Positions 17,943 through 26,431 of a DNA stretch of 64,000 nucleotides are shown here, in pieces (the first letter of the stretch is position 1; each line of letters begins with the position of its first letter). Location of the stretch: NCBI GenBank assembly GCA_947446595.1, contig CANFGS010000002.1, positions 1 to 64,000 of the forward strand, in the 5' to 3' direction. The notes beneath the pieces were generated by a model. That model did no database searches. It was not told where the DNA came from and saw only the letters and a list, made by a program, of their open reading frames with translations. This DNA is from Neisseriaceae bacterium. Its GTDB lineage: Bacteria > Pseudomonadota > Gammaproteobacteria > Burkholderiales > UBA11063. Both the position numbers and the translations under genes were made by a program.

Positions 17943-19067
17943 ATGCGAAAAAAGCTAATTATTGTTATTGCTCTCATGGGGTTACTCCATCTATACATTC
18001 TATATCAACTATTAAATCAATTTAATCCAATAATATACGTAGTTGGTGCTTTATTAGCTGTTTTTTCATGGATAATTATTCCATTAGGATTATCCGCTAG
18101 GTTTTTGATAAAAAAGTCATGGTTGGCAGATGCGGTTACGTGGGTTGGAATGCTAGATATGGGATTATTTTCATCGCTACTGATTTTGACTTTTATCCGC
18201 CAAATAATTATTTTTATGTATAATTTTTTTAATCCAATAACTACAGATATATCCCAAATTTCAGCACTTATCGTTTTAGCTTTAGCATTTATAGTAACTA
18301 TCATTGGGTTTAGAAATGCTCGAGGACTTCCTAAGGTGCAAGAGGTATTAATACCGATAACTAATCTTCCGAGTGGTTTAGATGGTTTTACTATAGCCCA
18401 AATTAGTGATATTCATGTTGGACCGACTATAAAATACAAATATCTGAAATCAATAGTTGATGTCGTTAATACATTGAGTCCTGATATGGTTGCAATAACT
18501 GGAGATTTGGTTGATGGTAGTGTTACTAATTTATCAAAACATACAGTTGCTTTAACTAATCTAAAATCAAAACATGGTAGCTTTTTTGTATTAGGTAATC
18601 ATGAGTTCTATTCTGGTGCAAATGAATGGATAACTGAAATACAAAGTTTAGGTATTGAGGTGCTTCTTAATCAACACAAAGTTATTATTCATAATGGAGC
18701 TAACTTGGTAATTGCAGGGATAACTGATTATAGCGGCGAACATTTTGGGCTTGAGCACACAAGTGATGCAGAAAAAGCTATAATTGGTGCACCTCTTGAT
18801 GTTATTAAGGTATTGTTAGCTCATCAACCTAGATCAGCAATTTTAGCCACCAAACATGGGTATAGTTTACAATTATCAGGGCATACACATGGTGGGCAAT
18901 TTTGGCCATGGAATTTATTTGTACGTTTCCAGCAGCCATTTACTAGTGGGCTACATAAGTTAGAAGACATGTGGGTTTATATCAACAGGGGTACAGGCTA
19001 CTGGGGGCCGCCAAAACGTTTTGGCGTTGCCTCAGAGATTACTTTAATAAAATTATTTAGATCCTGA
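17943..19067 (+). CDS. Membrane-anchored calcineurin-like metallophosphoesterase
   Basis: A 374-residue protein with about four N-terminal membrane helices (residues 1-125) and a metallophosphoesterase domain. Metal ligands are in SDIHVG (D156, H158), TGDLVDG, GNHEFYSG, AHQPR and SGHTHGG (H314, H316). The arrangement resembles the YkuE/YaeI group, some members of which act on lipid or nucleotide phosphates; the substrate here is unknown. The active domain's side of the membrane cannot be read with certainty. Its 3' end overlaps the 3' end of the convergent RND gene by 15 bases, with no room for a separate terminator. Confidence 0.85.
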   Translation: MRKKLIIVIALMGLLHLYILYQLLNQFNPIIYVVGALLAVFSWIIIPLGLSARFLIKKSWLADAVTWVGMLDMGLFSSLLILTFIRQIIIFMYNFFNPITTDISQISALIVLALAFIVTIIGFRNARGLPKVQEVLIPITNLPSGLDGFTIAQISDIHVGPTIKYKYLKSIVDVVNTLSPDMVAITGDLVDGSVTNLSKHTVALTNLKSKHGSFFVLGNHEFYSGANEWITEIQSLGIEVLLNQHKVIIHNGANLVIAGITDYSGEHFGLEHTSDAEKAIIGAPLDVIKVLLAHQPRSAILATKHGYSLQLSGHTHGGQFWPWNLFVRFQQPFTSGLHKLEDMWVYINRGTGYWGPPKRFGVASEITLIKLFRS

Positions 19068-22000
19068 TTTTCTTTTGAATTTTTGGATAAGTCCTTTAAA
19101 ACTAGCTTCATCTACTAAATCAAATATTACTGGGATTACTACTAGGCTTAATAGAGTTGATGTCATTAAACCCGTTATTACGGTTAATGCCATTGGAGCT
19201 CTGAAGCTAGGGTCACCTTCAAGTCCAAAAGCAATTGGTAGCATACCTGCAACCATAGCAATAGATGTCATCACGATTGGGCGGGAGCGTTTATTACATG
19301 CATCCATAATAGCTTTTGTTCTGGTGTTTCCTTGACGAAGTGATAAAAAGATATAATCCACTAAAAGAATGGAATTTTTGGTAACAATACCCATTAACAT
19401 TAGTAGTCCAATTAGAGATGATAATGAAAAACTAAATCCAAATAAAACTAATCCAGCTAACGCTCCTGACATTGCAAGTGGTAGTGCAGCTAAAACCGTT
19501 ATCGGTTGTTTGAAATCATTAAATAATAAAACTAGTACACAATATACGCAGATTATGCCTGTAATCATTGCTAGTAGAAAACTACCAAATAATTCTTGTT
19601 GCTGCTCAATATCACCAGATAATATCTGGGTAACCCCAACTGGTAGATGCTTCATTGTTGGTAGGTTTTTAATTGCTTGATCTACTTCGCTAATATTTCG
19701 TCCGTGTAGATCAATACTAAAAGTAATACTTCGCTGTCTATCATAGCGCCTTACGTTAACTGGTCCATTGCCAAGGCTAATGTTAGCTACGTTTGATAAT
19801 GGAACTGTGCTATTATATCCGCTAATCCTCAAGCTTGATAGGCTATCTAATGAATGCGTAGCATCTTTTTGAAGCTCTACTCGAACTGGTATTTGCCGAT
19901 CTGGTAAATCTACTTTGGCAAGGTTGGAGCTATAGTCACCTGAAGTTGCAATACGAATTACTTGCCCCATATTAGATGGTGTAACGCCAAGCTCAGCTGC
20001 ACGATTAAAGTCGGGTTTGATATAAACTTCAGGACGACTTAGGTTATAATCAGAATTGATATTTCCTATGGTTTTTAATTCTCGCATCTCTTTTTCAATT
20101 TGCTTGGCTGTTGCTTGTAATAAGTCATCATCATTACTTGCAAGGACTAAAGAGTAAACCTCTCCATTACCGGCTTCTGCCGAGAATTTTGCTCCTGGAA
20201 TATCACTAAGTTTATCTTGGATAATATTCTCTAGTTGTGCTTGTGATTGTTTACGCTTATGGCTATCTATAAGGTTAAATGTTAATCTGCCATCAGTAAC
20301 AGAGCCATCAGTTGAAATATCTTGTCCACTTTGTACCCCATCTCCAATATTAGCATCGACACTTAATATTTCTTTCATAGGCCGAGTAATAGTATATGCT
20401 TGATTCATAACATCGATTATTTGATTAATTTCACTACCAGGCGGTACTTGAACTTTAACCACAATTTGATTATTATCAGAAGCGGGAATAAATGTTGACG
20501 GAATAAAGAGTAGTAATGTTATTGAAGCTATAAAAAATATACCAACCATTGCCATGGTTTTTAAACGATGTGCCAAAGCCCAAGCCACTATTTTTAAATA
20601 CCACGCCATAATTTTACCATCTTTATGAGTGGGGAGGCTTTTCATGAAATATGCCGCCATCATTGGAGTTAATAGTCGTGCAACCAATAATGAGAATAAT
20701 ATTGCAATTGCAGCTGTCCAACCAAATTGTTTAAAGATTCGCCCTGGAATTCCTGCCATAAACGCGGTTGGTAGAAAAACTGCAACAAGTGTTAATGAAG
20801 TTGCAATTACGGCTACTCCTATTTCTTGTGCGGCATTAATTGCCGACTCTATTGGTGAGAGTTTATACTCCTTTAGATGTCTAGAAATATTTTCAACTTC
20901 AACAATAGCATCATCAACCAGAACCCCAATTACTAAGGTTATAGCTAATAATGATACAGCATTTAAGCTAAATCCAAACCAGTAAATAACTACAAATGTT
21001 GGAATTATTGATAATGGCAAGGCTGTTGCTGAAATAATAGTTGCTCTAAAGTCACGTAAGAAAATAAATACTACCAAAATCGCAAGTATTGCACCTTCGT
21101 ATAAAGATTGCATAGAACCTTTATAATTTTCACTAATTCGCTCAACAGTATTACTTATTTCTTTAATACGGATTGTTGGGTGTAGTTTGGATAACTCATT
21201 AATCTTGGAGCGAACCTTATTGGCAACTGCTACCTCACTTACTCCTTTGGCCGGGTAAACAGAGAAGCTAGTGATACTCTCACCATTTCTAAAGGTCATT
21301 TGCCGTACTTCAGCTGCAGTGTCGCTAACGCTAGCTACATTACCCAAGCGAACATAAAAACCATTAGGTAATGGTATATTGAGATTGGCAATATCAATAG
21401 CGCTATTTATAGTTTGTTTTTCTTGGATGGTTTCTTCAGAGTGTCCAATATTGGCACGTCCACCTGAGAAATCTTGACGCACAGTAAATAATTGACTTGA
21501 AATATTATTAATTGTAGTATCTAGTGCAATTAATTTGGTTGGGTCAAGTAAAACCTGAATTTCACGATCTACTCCACCAAGGCGTAAAACTTTATTTACC
21601 CCTGGAACTGATAGAATTTGTTTGTTAATATCATTATCAATAAACCACGATAAATCAAACTGATCCATTTTGGCATCAATTTGATAAGTTAGAATTGGTA
21701 GCTCAGCTGCATCAACACGGCTTATAACAGGAGCGTTAGTACCTGGTGGAAACTGGCTTTGGATTTTGGTGACAGCGTCTTTTACATCATCTGTTGCTTC
21801 TTGGAGGTTTTTTTCTAAATTAAACTCAACGAAAGTTTCTGAGCTACCGTCTCTTATAGTTGAACTTATATGTTTAATCAAACTAACATTTGCAATACTA
21901 TCTTCTACTTTGCGAGTTACTTGGGTTTCAAGTTGAGCAGGTGTTGCACCAGGAAGAGTCACAGTTATTGTAACTGCAGGAAAATCTAGATCAGGAAAGT

Positions 22001-22106
22001 TTTTGATACTGATTTTATTAAAGCCAATTATTCCGGCAAATGTCAATAAACCAAATAATATAATAATCGGAATGGGCTTTTTAATTGCCCATGCAGAGAA
22101 ATTCAT
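19053..22106 (-). CDS. RND efflux transporter, HAE1 family inner-membrane pump
   Basis: A 1017-residue proton-driven pump of the AcrB/MexB type that moves toxic compounds into the outer-membrane channel. The twelve-helix plan is visible: an N-terminal helix, a large periplasmic loop, helices ~330-540, a second loop and helices ~850-1005. The aspartate pair of transmembrane helix 4 is in GVLVDDAIVEVENISR. It forms the last gene of the leftward OMF-MFP-RND operon; its ATG overlaps the MFP stop by one base (TAATG). The substrate cannot be told from sequence. Confidence 0.93.
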   Translation of the reverse strand: MNFSAWAIKKPIPIIILFGLLTFAGIIGFNKISIKNFPDLDFPAVTITVTLPGATPAQLETQVTRKVEDSIANVSLIKHISSTIRDGSSETFVEFNLEKNLQEATDDVKDAVTKIQSQFPPGTNAPVISRVDAAELPILTYQIDAKMDQFDLSWFIDNDINKQILSVPGVNKVLRLGGVDREIQVLLDPTKLIALDTTINNISSQLFTVRQDFSGGRANIGHSEETIQEKQTINSAIDIANLNIPLPNGFYVRLGNVASVSDTAAEVRQMTFRNGESITSFSVYPAKGVSEVAVANKVRSKINELSKLHPTIRIKEISNTVERISENYKGSMQSLYEGAILAILVVFIFLRDFRATIISATALPLSIIPTFVVIYWFGFSLNAVSLLAITLVIGVLVDDAIVEVENISRHLKEYKLSPIESAINAAQEIGVAVIATSLTLVAVFLPTAFMAGIPGRIFKQFGWTAAIAILFSLLVARLLTPMMAAYFMKSLPTHKDGKIMAWYLKIVAWALAHRLKTMAMVGIFFIASITLLLFIPSTFIPASDNNQIVVKVQVPPGSEINQIIDVMNQAYTITRPMKEILSVDANIGDGVQSGQDISTDGSVTDGRLTFNLIDSHKRKQSQAQLENIIQDKLSDIPGAKFSAEAGNGEVYSLVLASNDDDLLQATAKQIEKEMRELKTIGNINSDYNLSRPEVYIKPDFNRAAELGVTPSNMGQVIRIATSGDYSSNLAKVDLPDRQIPVRVELQKDATHSLDSLSSLRISGYNSTVPLSNVANISLGNGPVNVRRYDRQRSITFSIDLHGRNISEVDQAIKNLPTMKHLPVGVTQILSGDIEQQQELFGSFLLAMITGIICVYCVLVLLFNDFKQPITVLAALPLAMSGALAGLVLFGFSFSLSSLIGLLMLMGIVTKNSILLVDYIFLSLRQGNTRTKAIMDACNKRSRPIVMTSIAMVAGMLPIAFGLEGDPSFRAPMALTVITGLMTSTLLSLVVIPVIFDLVDEASFKGLIQKFKRKSGSK

Positions 22107-23179
22107 TATTGTCTGCCTCCAGGTACTACTTTTACTAAATCACCATCACTTAGAAACCCTGAACCAGTAGATACAATTTTATCGTCTGGTTTTACTCCTA
22201 ATTCTATAGGAACATAACTTTCGCTATATATATGATAATCTAATAAATCTACTTTAGTTTGTATAATTCGGTTATCTTTACCTACTTTCATAACGTAGTT
22301 AAAACCATCACGGTTTACTAATGCTGATGATGGGATAGTCTGAGACTTTATTTCACCAAGATTAATAGTTCCAGATAGATACTCACCTTGTTTGAGTTTT
22401 GTATTAATGGGTATATCAACGTATACCACACCATTTCTTGTGTTTTGGTTTAGAATAGGAGATACTTGACGCACCTTAGCTTTAATTATACTTCCATCAT
22501 CACTAATAATATCTGCGATTTGTCCAGGTTTTATTTTTAAAATATTTTCAGGGCTAGTTTGTGCTTGCCATTCAAGACGATTTGAACGAATTAATCTAAA
22601 TAATTCACTGCCATTTTGTACAATGCTACCAACTGTTGCTGTTCTTGATGAGATTACGCCGTTATCAGGTGCAATAATTGCAGTGTAGTTAAGTCTTAGT
22701 TTTTGTAGTTTCAGTGTTGCCTCAGCTGCTTCAAGTTTTGCTTTATTGGTCTTTTGTTTGGTATCATATTGTAATAAATCTTGAGCACTAATCGCTCCAG
22801 CTTTCTCTAAGAAAGCTGCTTGACGAGCTTCAGTAGTTGATTGTTCTAGATTGGCTTTTGCTTCAGCGACATTTGCTACTTGTGCCATCAAATCACTTTT
22901 AACTTGATCGGGGTTTAAAAGAGCTAATTTATCGCCCTTATGTACAGTATCACCTACGTTTACATAAATTTTACTGATATCAAGCCCGCTTACTTGAGAG
23001 CTAATGATAGTTTCTTGCCAGGCATTTATGGTACCATTTGCACTGATTAGATTAGAGATGTTTCTTGTCTCAGGAGTTGCAACTGTAACACTTATTACAG
23101 GAATATCTACAACTTTAGTATTATTTTTTTTGCAGCCATATAAAACTACGACTATTGGTATGAGTTTTAGGTATTTCAT
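22106..23179 (-). CDS. RND efflux membrane-fusion lipoprotein
   Basis: A 357-residue periplasmic adaptor. The N-terminus has a short hydrophobic signal ending in the lipobox VLYGC, so it is probably lipid-anchored. It contains the split biotinyl-lipoyl domain (VGDTVHKGDKLALLN early, then IIAPDNGVISS), a coiled-coil hairpin (~95-150) and beta-barrel domains. It connects the pump to the outer-membrane factor. The ATG overlaps the OMF stop (ATGA), has GGAC 6 nt upstream, and its own stop overlaps the pump start. Confidence 0.92.
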   Translation of the reverse strand: MKYLKLIPIVVVLYGCKKNNTKVVDIPVISVTVATPETRNISNLISANGTINAWQETIISSQVSGLDISKIYVNVGDTVHKGDKLALLNPDQVKSDLMAQVANVAEAKANLEQSTTEARQAAFLEKAGAISAQDLLQYDTKQKTNKAKLEAAEATLKLQKLRLNYTAIIAPDNGVISSRTATVGSIVQNGSELFRLIRSNRLEWQAQTSPENILKIKPGQIADIISDDGSIIKAKVRQVSPILNQNTRNGVVYVDIPINTKLKQGEYLSGTINLGEIKSQTIPSSALVNRDGFNYVMKVGKDNRIIQTKVDLLDYHIYSESYVPIELGVKPDDKIVSTGSGFLSDGDLVKVVPGGRQ

Positions 23180-24681
23180 TTTATGTCCGTTCTAGAGTTT
23201 AATATTGACTGTGGAGATGCCCAGTCACCGCCTACAGCTTTATAAAGAGCAATCCATGCTTCCACTTCTTCTAATTTTGCATTGGTTAGATTTTGTTGAT
23301 AACTTACAAGGTTTATTCTAACTGTTTCTAGATCAAGTAAATTACTCCAGCCAATATCGTATTTTTTGTTCATAGCATCAAAATATTCTTGGTAGTTTTT
23401 AACCGCATTATTAGCTGCTACTTCACTTTTATGAGCTTGATCTATTCTAACTAATGCATTTTCAACATCTTTAACTGCATTGACCACTTTACTCTTATAA
23501 ACAGCTACAGCTTCATCATATTGTGCATAGGCTAAAGACTCTTGGGCTCTTAAATATCCACCGTCAGTTATTGGTAGACTAAGTGATGGCCCAAATGACC
23601 ATGAGTTTGGTGCTCCTGCGTATAATGTCCCAGCATTTGCACTAATTGAGCCCTTTAAAGTTAGCTGTGGGTAGCGATTTGCAATTGATACATCAACATT
23701 AGCTAGAGCTGCTGCAACAGATCTTTCGGCTGAAGAAACATCAGGACGCTTTGATATAGATTGTGCTGGTACGCTTTCAATGGCGGTATCTATTGGTAGT
23801 GGGACAACTGCGTATGTTAATTTCATACGGCTTTCAACTTCTTGGTGGCTTTGACCAGTAAGGGCGACTAGAGTATTATAATATTGTTCGCAACTGCTTT
23901 TTTGGTTTTCTACACTACTTAGAGATTGGGATGCCAAACCAGCGCCTTGCTTACCATCTGATATTGGTGAAAATCCAGTTTTTACTTTTAATTCAGTTAG
24001 TCTTTGGGTTGATAGTCTTGAATGATATTGACTTTCATAGATATTTAGCATTGATTGACAAGCTCTAGCACTTACATAAGCATCAGCTACTTGCGATGCT
24101 AGAGAAATTCTTGCATCATTCCAGTTGGCAATGCTAGCTTCAAGTCTTCTTTGGTAGGCACGATTATTACTTGCTATAGCTCCAAATAAATCAATCTCCC
24201 AGCTAGCATTAGCTCCGGCTGTGTAGGCTGTGTTTCCGCCTGTAGCAGTACTAAAGAAGTCTTCTGTAGTGCCAGTTCCAAAACTAGGGAATCCACCAAT
24301 TGAATTGCCACCAGTGCTGATTCCGCCAAAAGCATTATTTTGGACACTGCCATTTGCAGTTCCTGTAATACTTGGGAAGAAAGATGCTCTTGTTGCTCTC
24401 AAATTTGCTTGGGCTTGTTTTATCTTGGCAATTGATTGATCTAAATCAGGGTAGGTATTAATTGCTGACTTAATAAAAGATACTAGTGTAGGATCATTAA
24501 ACTGTCCCCACCAATTAATCATTTGGAGGTTGTTCCCATTATGTGGCAACGTTGCATGCCAAGTATTTGGCATTTTTAGCTCTTCATTAGTTTGTGGCTT
24601 ATAATCTGGCCCAACAGCACATGAGCTTATAAATACAATAGATGTACAGGTATAAATAAGAGGTGATAATTTTATGTTCAT
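23176..24681 (-). CDS. NodT-family outer-membrane efflux lipoprotein
   Basis: A 501-residue TolC/OprM-like channel. The lipobox ISSCAVGPDYKPQ is the usual NodT-family start. Two outer-membrane factor repeats follow, with helical stretches rich in Ala, Gln and Asn and the recognisable RPDVSSAERSVAAALA region. A glycine/serine-rich insert (about residues 110-150) is longer than usual. It is the first gene of the efflux operon, an order (OMF first) different from the common MFP-RND-OMF. An extended -10 promoter and a perfect dyad lie upstream; no regulator gene is adjacent. Confidence 0.92.
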   Translation of the reverse strand: MNIKLSPLIYTCTSIVFISSCAVGPDYKPQTNEELKMPNTWHATLPHNGNNLQMINWWGQFNDPTLVSFIKSAINTYPDLDQSIAKIKQAQANLRATRASFFPSITGTANGSVQNNAFGGISTGGNSIGGFPSFGTGTTEDFFSTATGGNTAYTAGANASWEIDLFGAIASNNRAYQRRLEASIANWNDARISLASQVADAYVSARACQSMLNIYESQYHSRLSTQRLTELKVKTGFSPISDGKQGAGLASQSLSSVENQKSSCEQYYNTLVALTGQSHQEVESRMKLTYAVVPLPIDTAIESVPAQSISKRPDVSSAERSVAAALANVDVSIANRYPQLTLKGSISANAGTLYAGAPNSWSFGPSLSLPITDGGYLRAQESLAYAQYDEAVAVYKSKVVNAVKDVENALVRIDQAHKSEVAANNAVKNYQEYFDAMNKKYDIGWSNLLDLETVRINLVSYQQNLTNAKLEEVEAWIALYKAVGGDWASPQSILNSRTDIK

Positions 24682-24721
24682 ATTTTTTATTAAATAGAGT
24701 TATTATTACGAATAGACATAT

Positions 24722-24727
24722 ATTATA
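24722..24727 (-). promoter_or_regulatory. Efflux operon extended -10 promoter
   Basis: Read leftward the sequence is TGTTATAAT, a -10 with the TGn extension, about 40 bases before the OMF start. The -35 position (24745-24750) is poor, as is often the case with extended -10 promoters, and touches the dyad at 24749-24774. Confidence 0.5.
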
Positions 24728-24748
24728 ACATATCTATCAGCTATTAAG

Positions 24749-24774
24749 TGATAAAATGATTACTTATTTTATCA
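24749..24774. promoter_or_regulatory. Perfect dyad, candidate operator
   Basis: TGATAAAAT, 8 bases, ATTTTATCA: a perfect 9-bp inverted repeat in the divergent region between the efflux operon and the PLD nuclease gene. It overlaps the likely -35 of the efflux promoter, where a TetR- or MarR-type repressor could act. It is not followed by a T run on either strand, so a terminator is unlikely. Confidence 0.5.
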
Positions 24775-24801
24775 TCTAAACTTTACGATAAAGGATTTTT
24801 A

Positions 24802-25296
24802 ATGTTCAAAAAATTATTTTTGCTATTATTATTAGTTTCTAATGTTTTTGCTGATAATATAAATGTTGCGTTTAGCCCAGGTGGTAACGGTCTAGAATTG
24901 GTTTTGAAGGCTATTAATTCATCAACTTCCAGTATTTGTATGGCAACTTATAGCTTCACTTCAAAGCCAGTTGCACAAGCGCTGTTAAATGCTAAAAAAC
25001 GTGGGGTGGATGTACAAATTGTCTCTGATAAAAAATCCAATGGTAGCAAATATACCGCAACGAAATTCTTAGGTAACCAAGGAATGGATGTAAGACTTAA
25101 TGGAAAATATCCGATAATGCATAATAAATTTATTGTTGTTGATAATAAGACTGTTGAAACTGGCTCGTTTAATTATACAAAAGCTGCAGCAAATAAAAAT
25201 GCTGAAAATGTAATTGTTATTTGGAATAATCCTGTAGTAGCTAGTAAATATGGAGCAGAATGTAAGCGCTTATTTAACGAAGCAACCCCATACTAA
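24802..25296 (+). CDS. Secreted PLD-family endonuclease (Nuc-like)
   Basis: A 164-residue protein with a signal peptide (KK, then a leucine-rich core, cleavage near VFA-D) and a single HKD motif: H107, K109, D114, followed by GSFN (121-124). This matches the small Nuc nucleases of the phospholipase D superfamily, which dimerise to form one active site and degrade nucleic acid without added metal. It is probably periplasmic or exported. AAGGA lies 6 nt before the ATG. Divergent from the efflux operon. Could feed on external DNA or act in defence; the sequence does not decide. Confidence 0.85.
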   Translation: MFKKLFLLLLLVSNVFADNINVAFSPGGNGLELVLKAINSSTSSICMATYSFTSKPVAQALLNAKKRGVDVQIVSDKKSNGSKYTATKFLGNQGMDVRLNGKYPIMHNKFIVVDNKTVETGSFNYTKAAANKNAENVIVIWNNPVVASKYGAECKRLFNEATPY

Positions 25297-25326
25297 GGTG
25301 AGATGGTGGAGAGTCTGCACTCTTCT

Positions 25327-25381
25327 CGTCATTCCAAACAAAAACAAGATGCGGCTTCAAAGAGAGTTTGGAATCCATGCC
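25327..25381. repeat. Dispersed hairpin repeat (AAAC-type stem)
   Basis: CGTCATTCCAAAC, a ~30-base loop, then GTTTGGAATCCATGCC: the arms pair. Same conserved borders (CGTCAT and ATCCATGC) as the other dispersed copies in this window, with a different but self-complementary stem. Confidence 0.65.
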
Positions 25382-25382
25382 A

Positions 25383-25646
25383 TTATCCGTCATACCAGCG
25401 TAGGCTGGTATCCATGCTCTTGCCCTAAATTTATCGCACTTTATTATTTGTGCGGTGTGGCCGCACACCCCACATACTTTCTTACTTGAACAAGAAAGTA
25501 TGCAAAGAATTCAAGCCCAGACAAGATTTTTAACGAATTTTATTTATTAATTTAGCTAAAATCCTTGAAACTCGCTACGCTCAAACAGCAAGGATTCTTT
25601 AACGCTAAATTAATAAATAAAATCCTAAATCTTTAATGGGCGATAT
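25383..25646 (+). repeat. Left copy of ~265-bp structured inverted repeat
   Basis: An inverted copy lies at 31878-32142, roughly nine tenths identical by eye, so the pair brackets the type I cassette. Four hairpins can be drawn: TACCAGC/GCTGGTA near 25392; GTGCGG/CCGCAC near 25450; CATACTTTCTT/AAGAAAGTATG (25472-25502); and a long one with 20-bp perfect arms (25537-25556 with 25604-25623) enclosing AATCCTTG/CAAGGATT (25560-25567 with 25589-25596). No open frame or transposase is inside. It fits a MITE-like or structured intergenic element. Confidence 0.8.
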
Positions 25647-25683
25647 TGAGGCTGCAGTTTGTCGCTGATACATACTCGTGGCG

Positions 25684-25734
25684 GTCATCCCAGGGCCTTT
25701 TTTCGTCATACCAGCGCATGCTGGGATCCATACT
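25684..25734. repeat. Dispersed hairpin repeat, composite
   Basis: TCATCCCAG at 25684 and a second CGTCATACCAGC at 25704 both can pair with GCTGGGATCC ending near 25729. It looks like two overlapping members of the CGTCAT...ATCCAT hairpin family. Confidence 0.5.
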
Positions 25735-25773
25735 CCGTGTTGCTACATTTAAAGAATTATACAAAAAATATAT

Positions 25774-25803
25774 TTGACACTACATTTCGCCTAAGTGTAT
25801 AAT
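25774..25803 (+). promoter_or_regulatory. Strong promoter of the type I cassette
   Basis: Consensus TTGACA (25774-25779), an 18-bp spacer, consensus TATAAT (25798-25803), and AGGGAA before the ATG at 25838. It is the closest match to a sigma-70 consensus promoter that I found in the window. It lies inside the interval bounded by the inverted repeats. Confidence 0.8.
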
Positions 25804-25837
25804 CTCGATAGTCGTACATATTTTAGGGAATTAATTA

Positions 25838-26431
25838 ATGCCGCTTAAACAATTAGTCGAAATACGAACAGGATTATCCCTCGAGCGTAAGCGTGGGGCA
25901 ACCTATGACGATTTCTACAAAAAATATCAGGCAATAACTCTAAAGTCGTTTGGTGATGATATTTATCTAACGTCAGACTATCTTGATGAGTTTATTGCAA
26001 CAGAAGAATTAAATCCACAATATTTAACTTCTGTTGGAGATATTATAGTTCGTCTAAGAAGTCCCAATAAAGCAGTTTTTATCACTGATGGGTATCAAGA
26101 TTTAATATTTCCAGCATTTATGTCAATTCTCCGTATATTAGATATTTCCAAAGTTGATGGGGAGTTTTTGGCATATTATCTAAACTCTAACGTAGCTCAT
26201 TCTAAATTAGCAAATAAAGCCAATGGAACTGCTATTCCCATGATTAAAAATAGCGATTTGGCAGATCTCGAAATTGAGTTACCATCAATTGACCGTCAGA
26301 AAAATATCGTTCGATATATGAAATTAGCTAATCAAGAAATAAATATTCTAAATGAACTTATCTCAGAAAAAACGCAACTAAAAAATAAAATATTTGAAAC
26401 CGCAATTACTAAAGCAAAGGGGCTTAAATAA
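25838..26431 (+). CDS. Half-size type I specificity subunit (single TRD)
   Basis: A 197-residue HsdS-like protein with one target-recognition domain (residues ~1-150) and one C-terminal coiled spacer helix (from about 160, with NELISEKTQLKNKIFE). Full HsdS has two of each. The ending LPSIDRQKNIVRYM is the usual TRD-to-spacer junction. It has the strongest promoter and a good ribosome site, and its stop overlaps the hsdM ATG (TAATG), so it does not look like debris. Half-size S proteins can dimerise to read symmetric sites, so it could give a second specificity or modulate the complex. Confidence 0.78.
   Translation: MPLKQLVEIRTGLSLERKRGATYDDFYKKYQAITLKSFGDDIYLTSDYLDEFIATEELNPQYLTSVGDIIVRLRSPNKAVFITDGYQDLIFPAFMSILRILDISKVDGEFLAYYLNSNVAHSKLANKANGTAIPMIKNSDLADLEIELPSIDRQKNIVRYMKLANQEINILNELISEKTQLKNKIFETAITKAKGLK

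Noticed and set aside
20629..20985. 118-codon forward frame inside the reverse RND pump gene
   Set aside because: Lies entirely within a well-supported transporter and shows no motif or ribosome site.
25250..25489. Open frames over the repeat next to the nuclease gene
   Set aside because: They consist of the dispersed repeat and its complement and have no coding signs.
25838..26431. Half-size HsdS as a decayed pseudogene
   Set aside because: Consensus promoter, good ribosome site, intact frame and TAATG coupling to hsdM argue that it is expressed.
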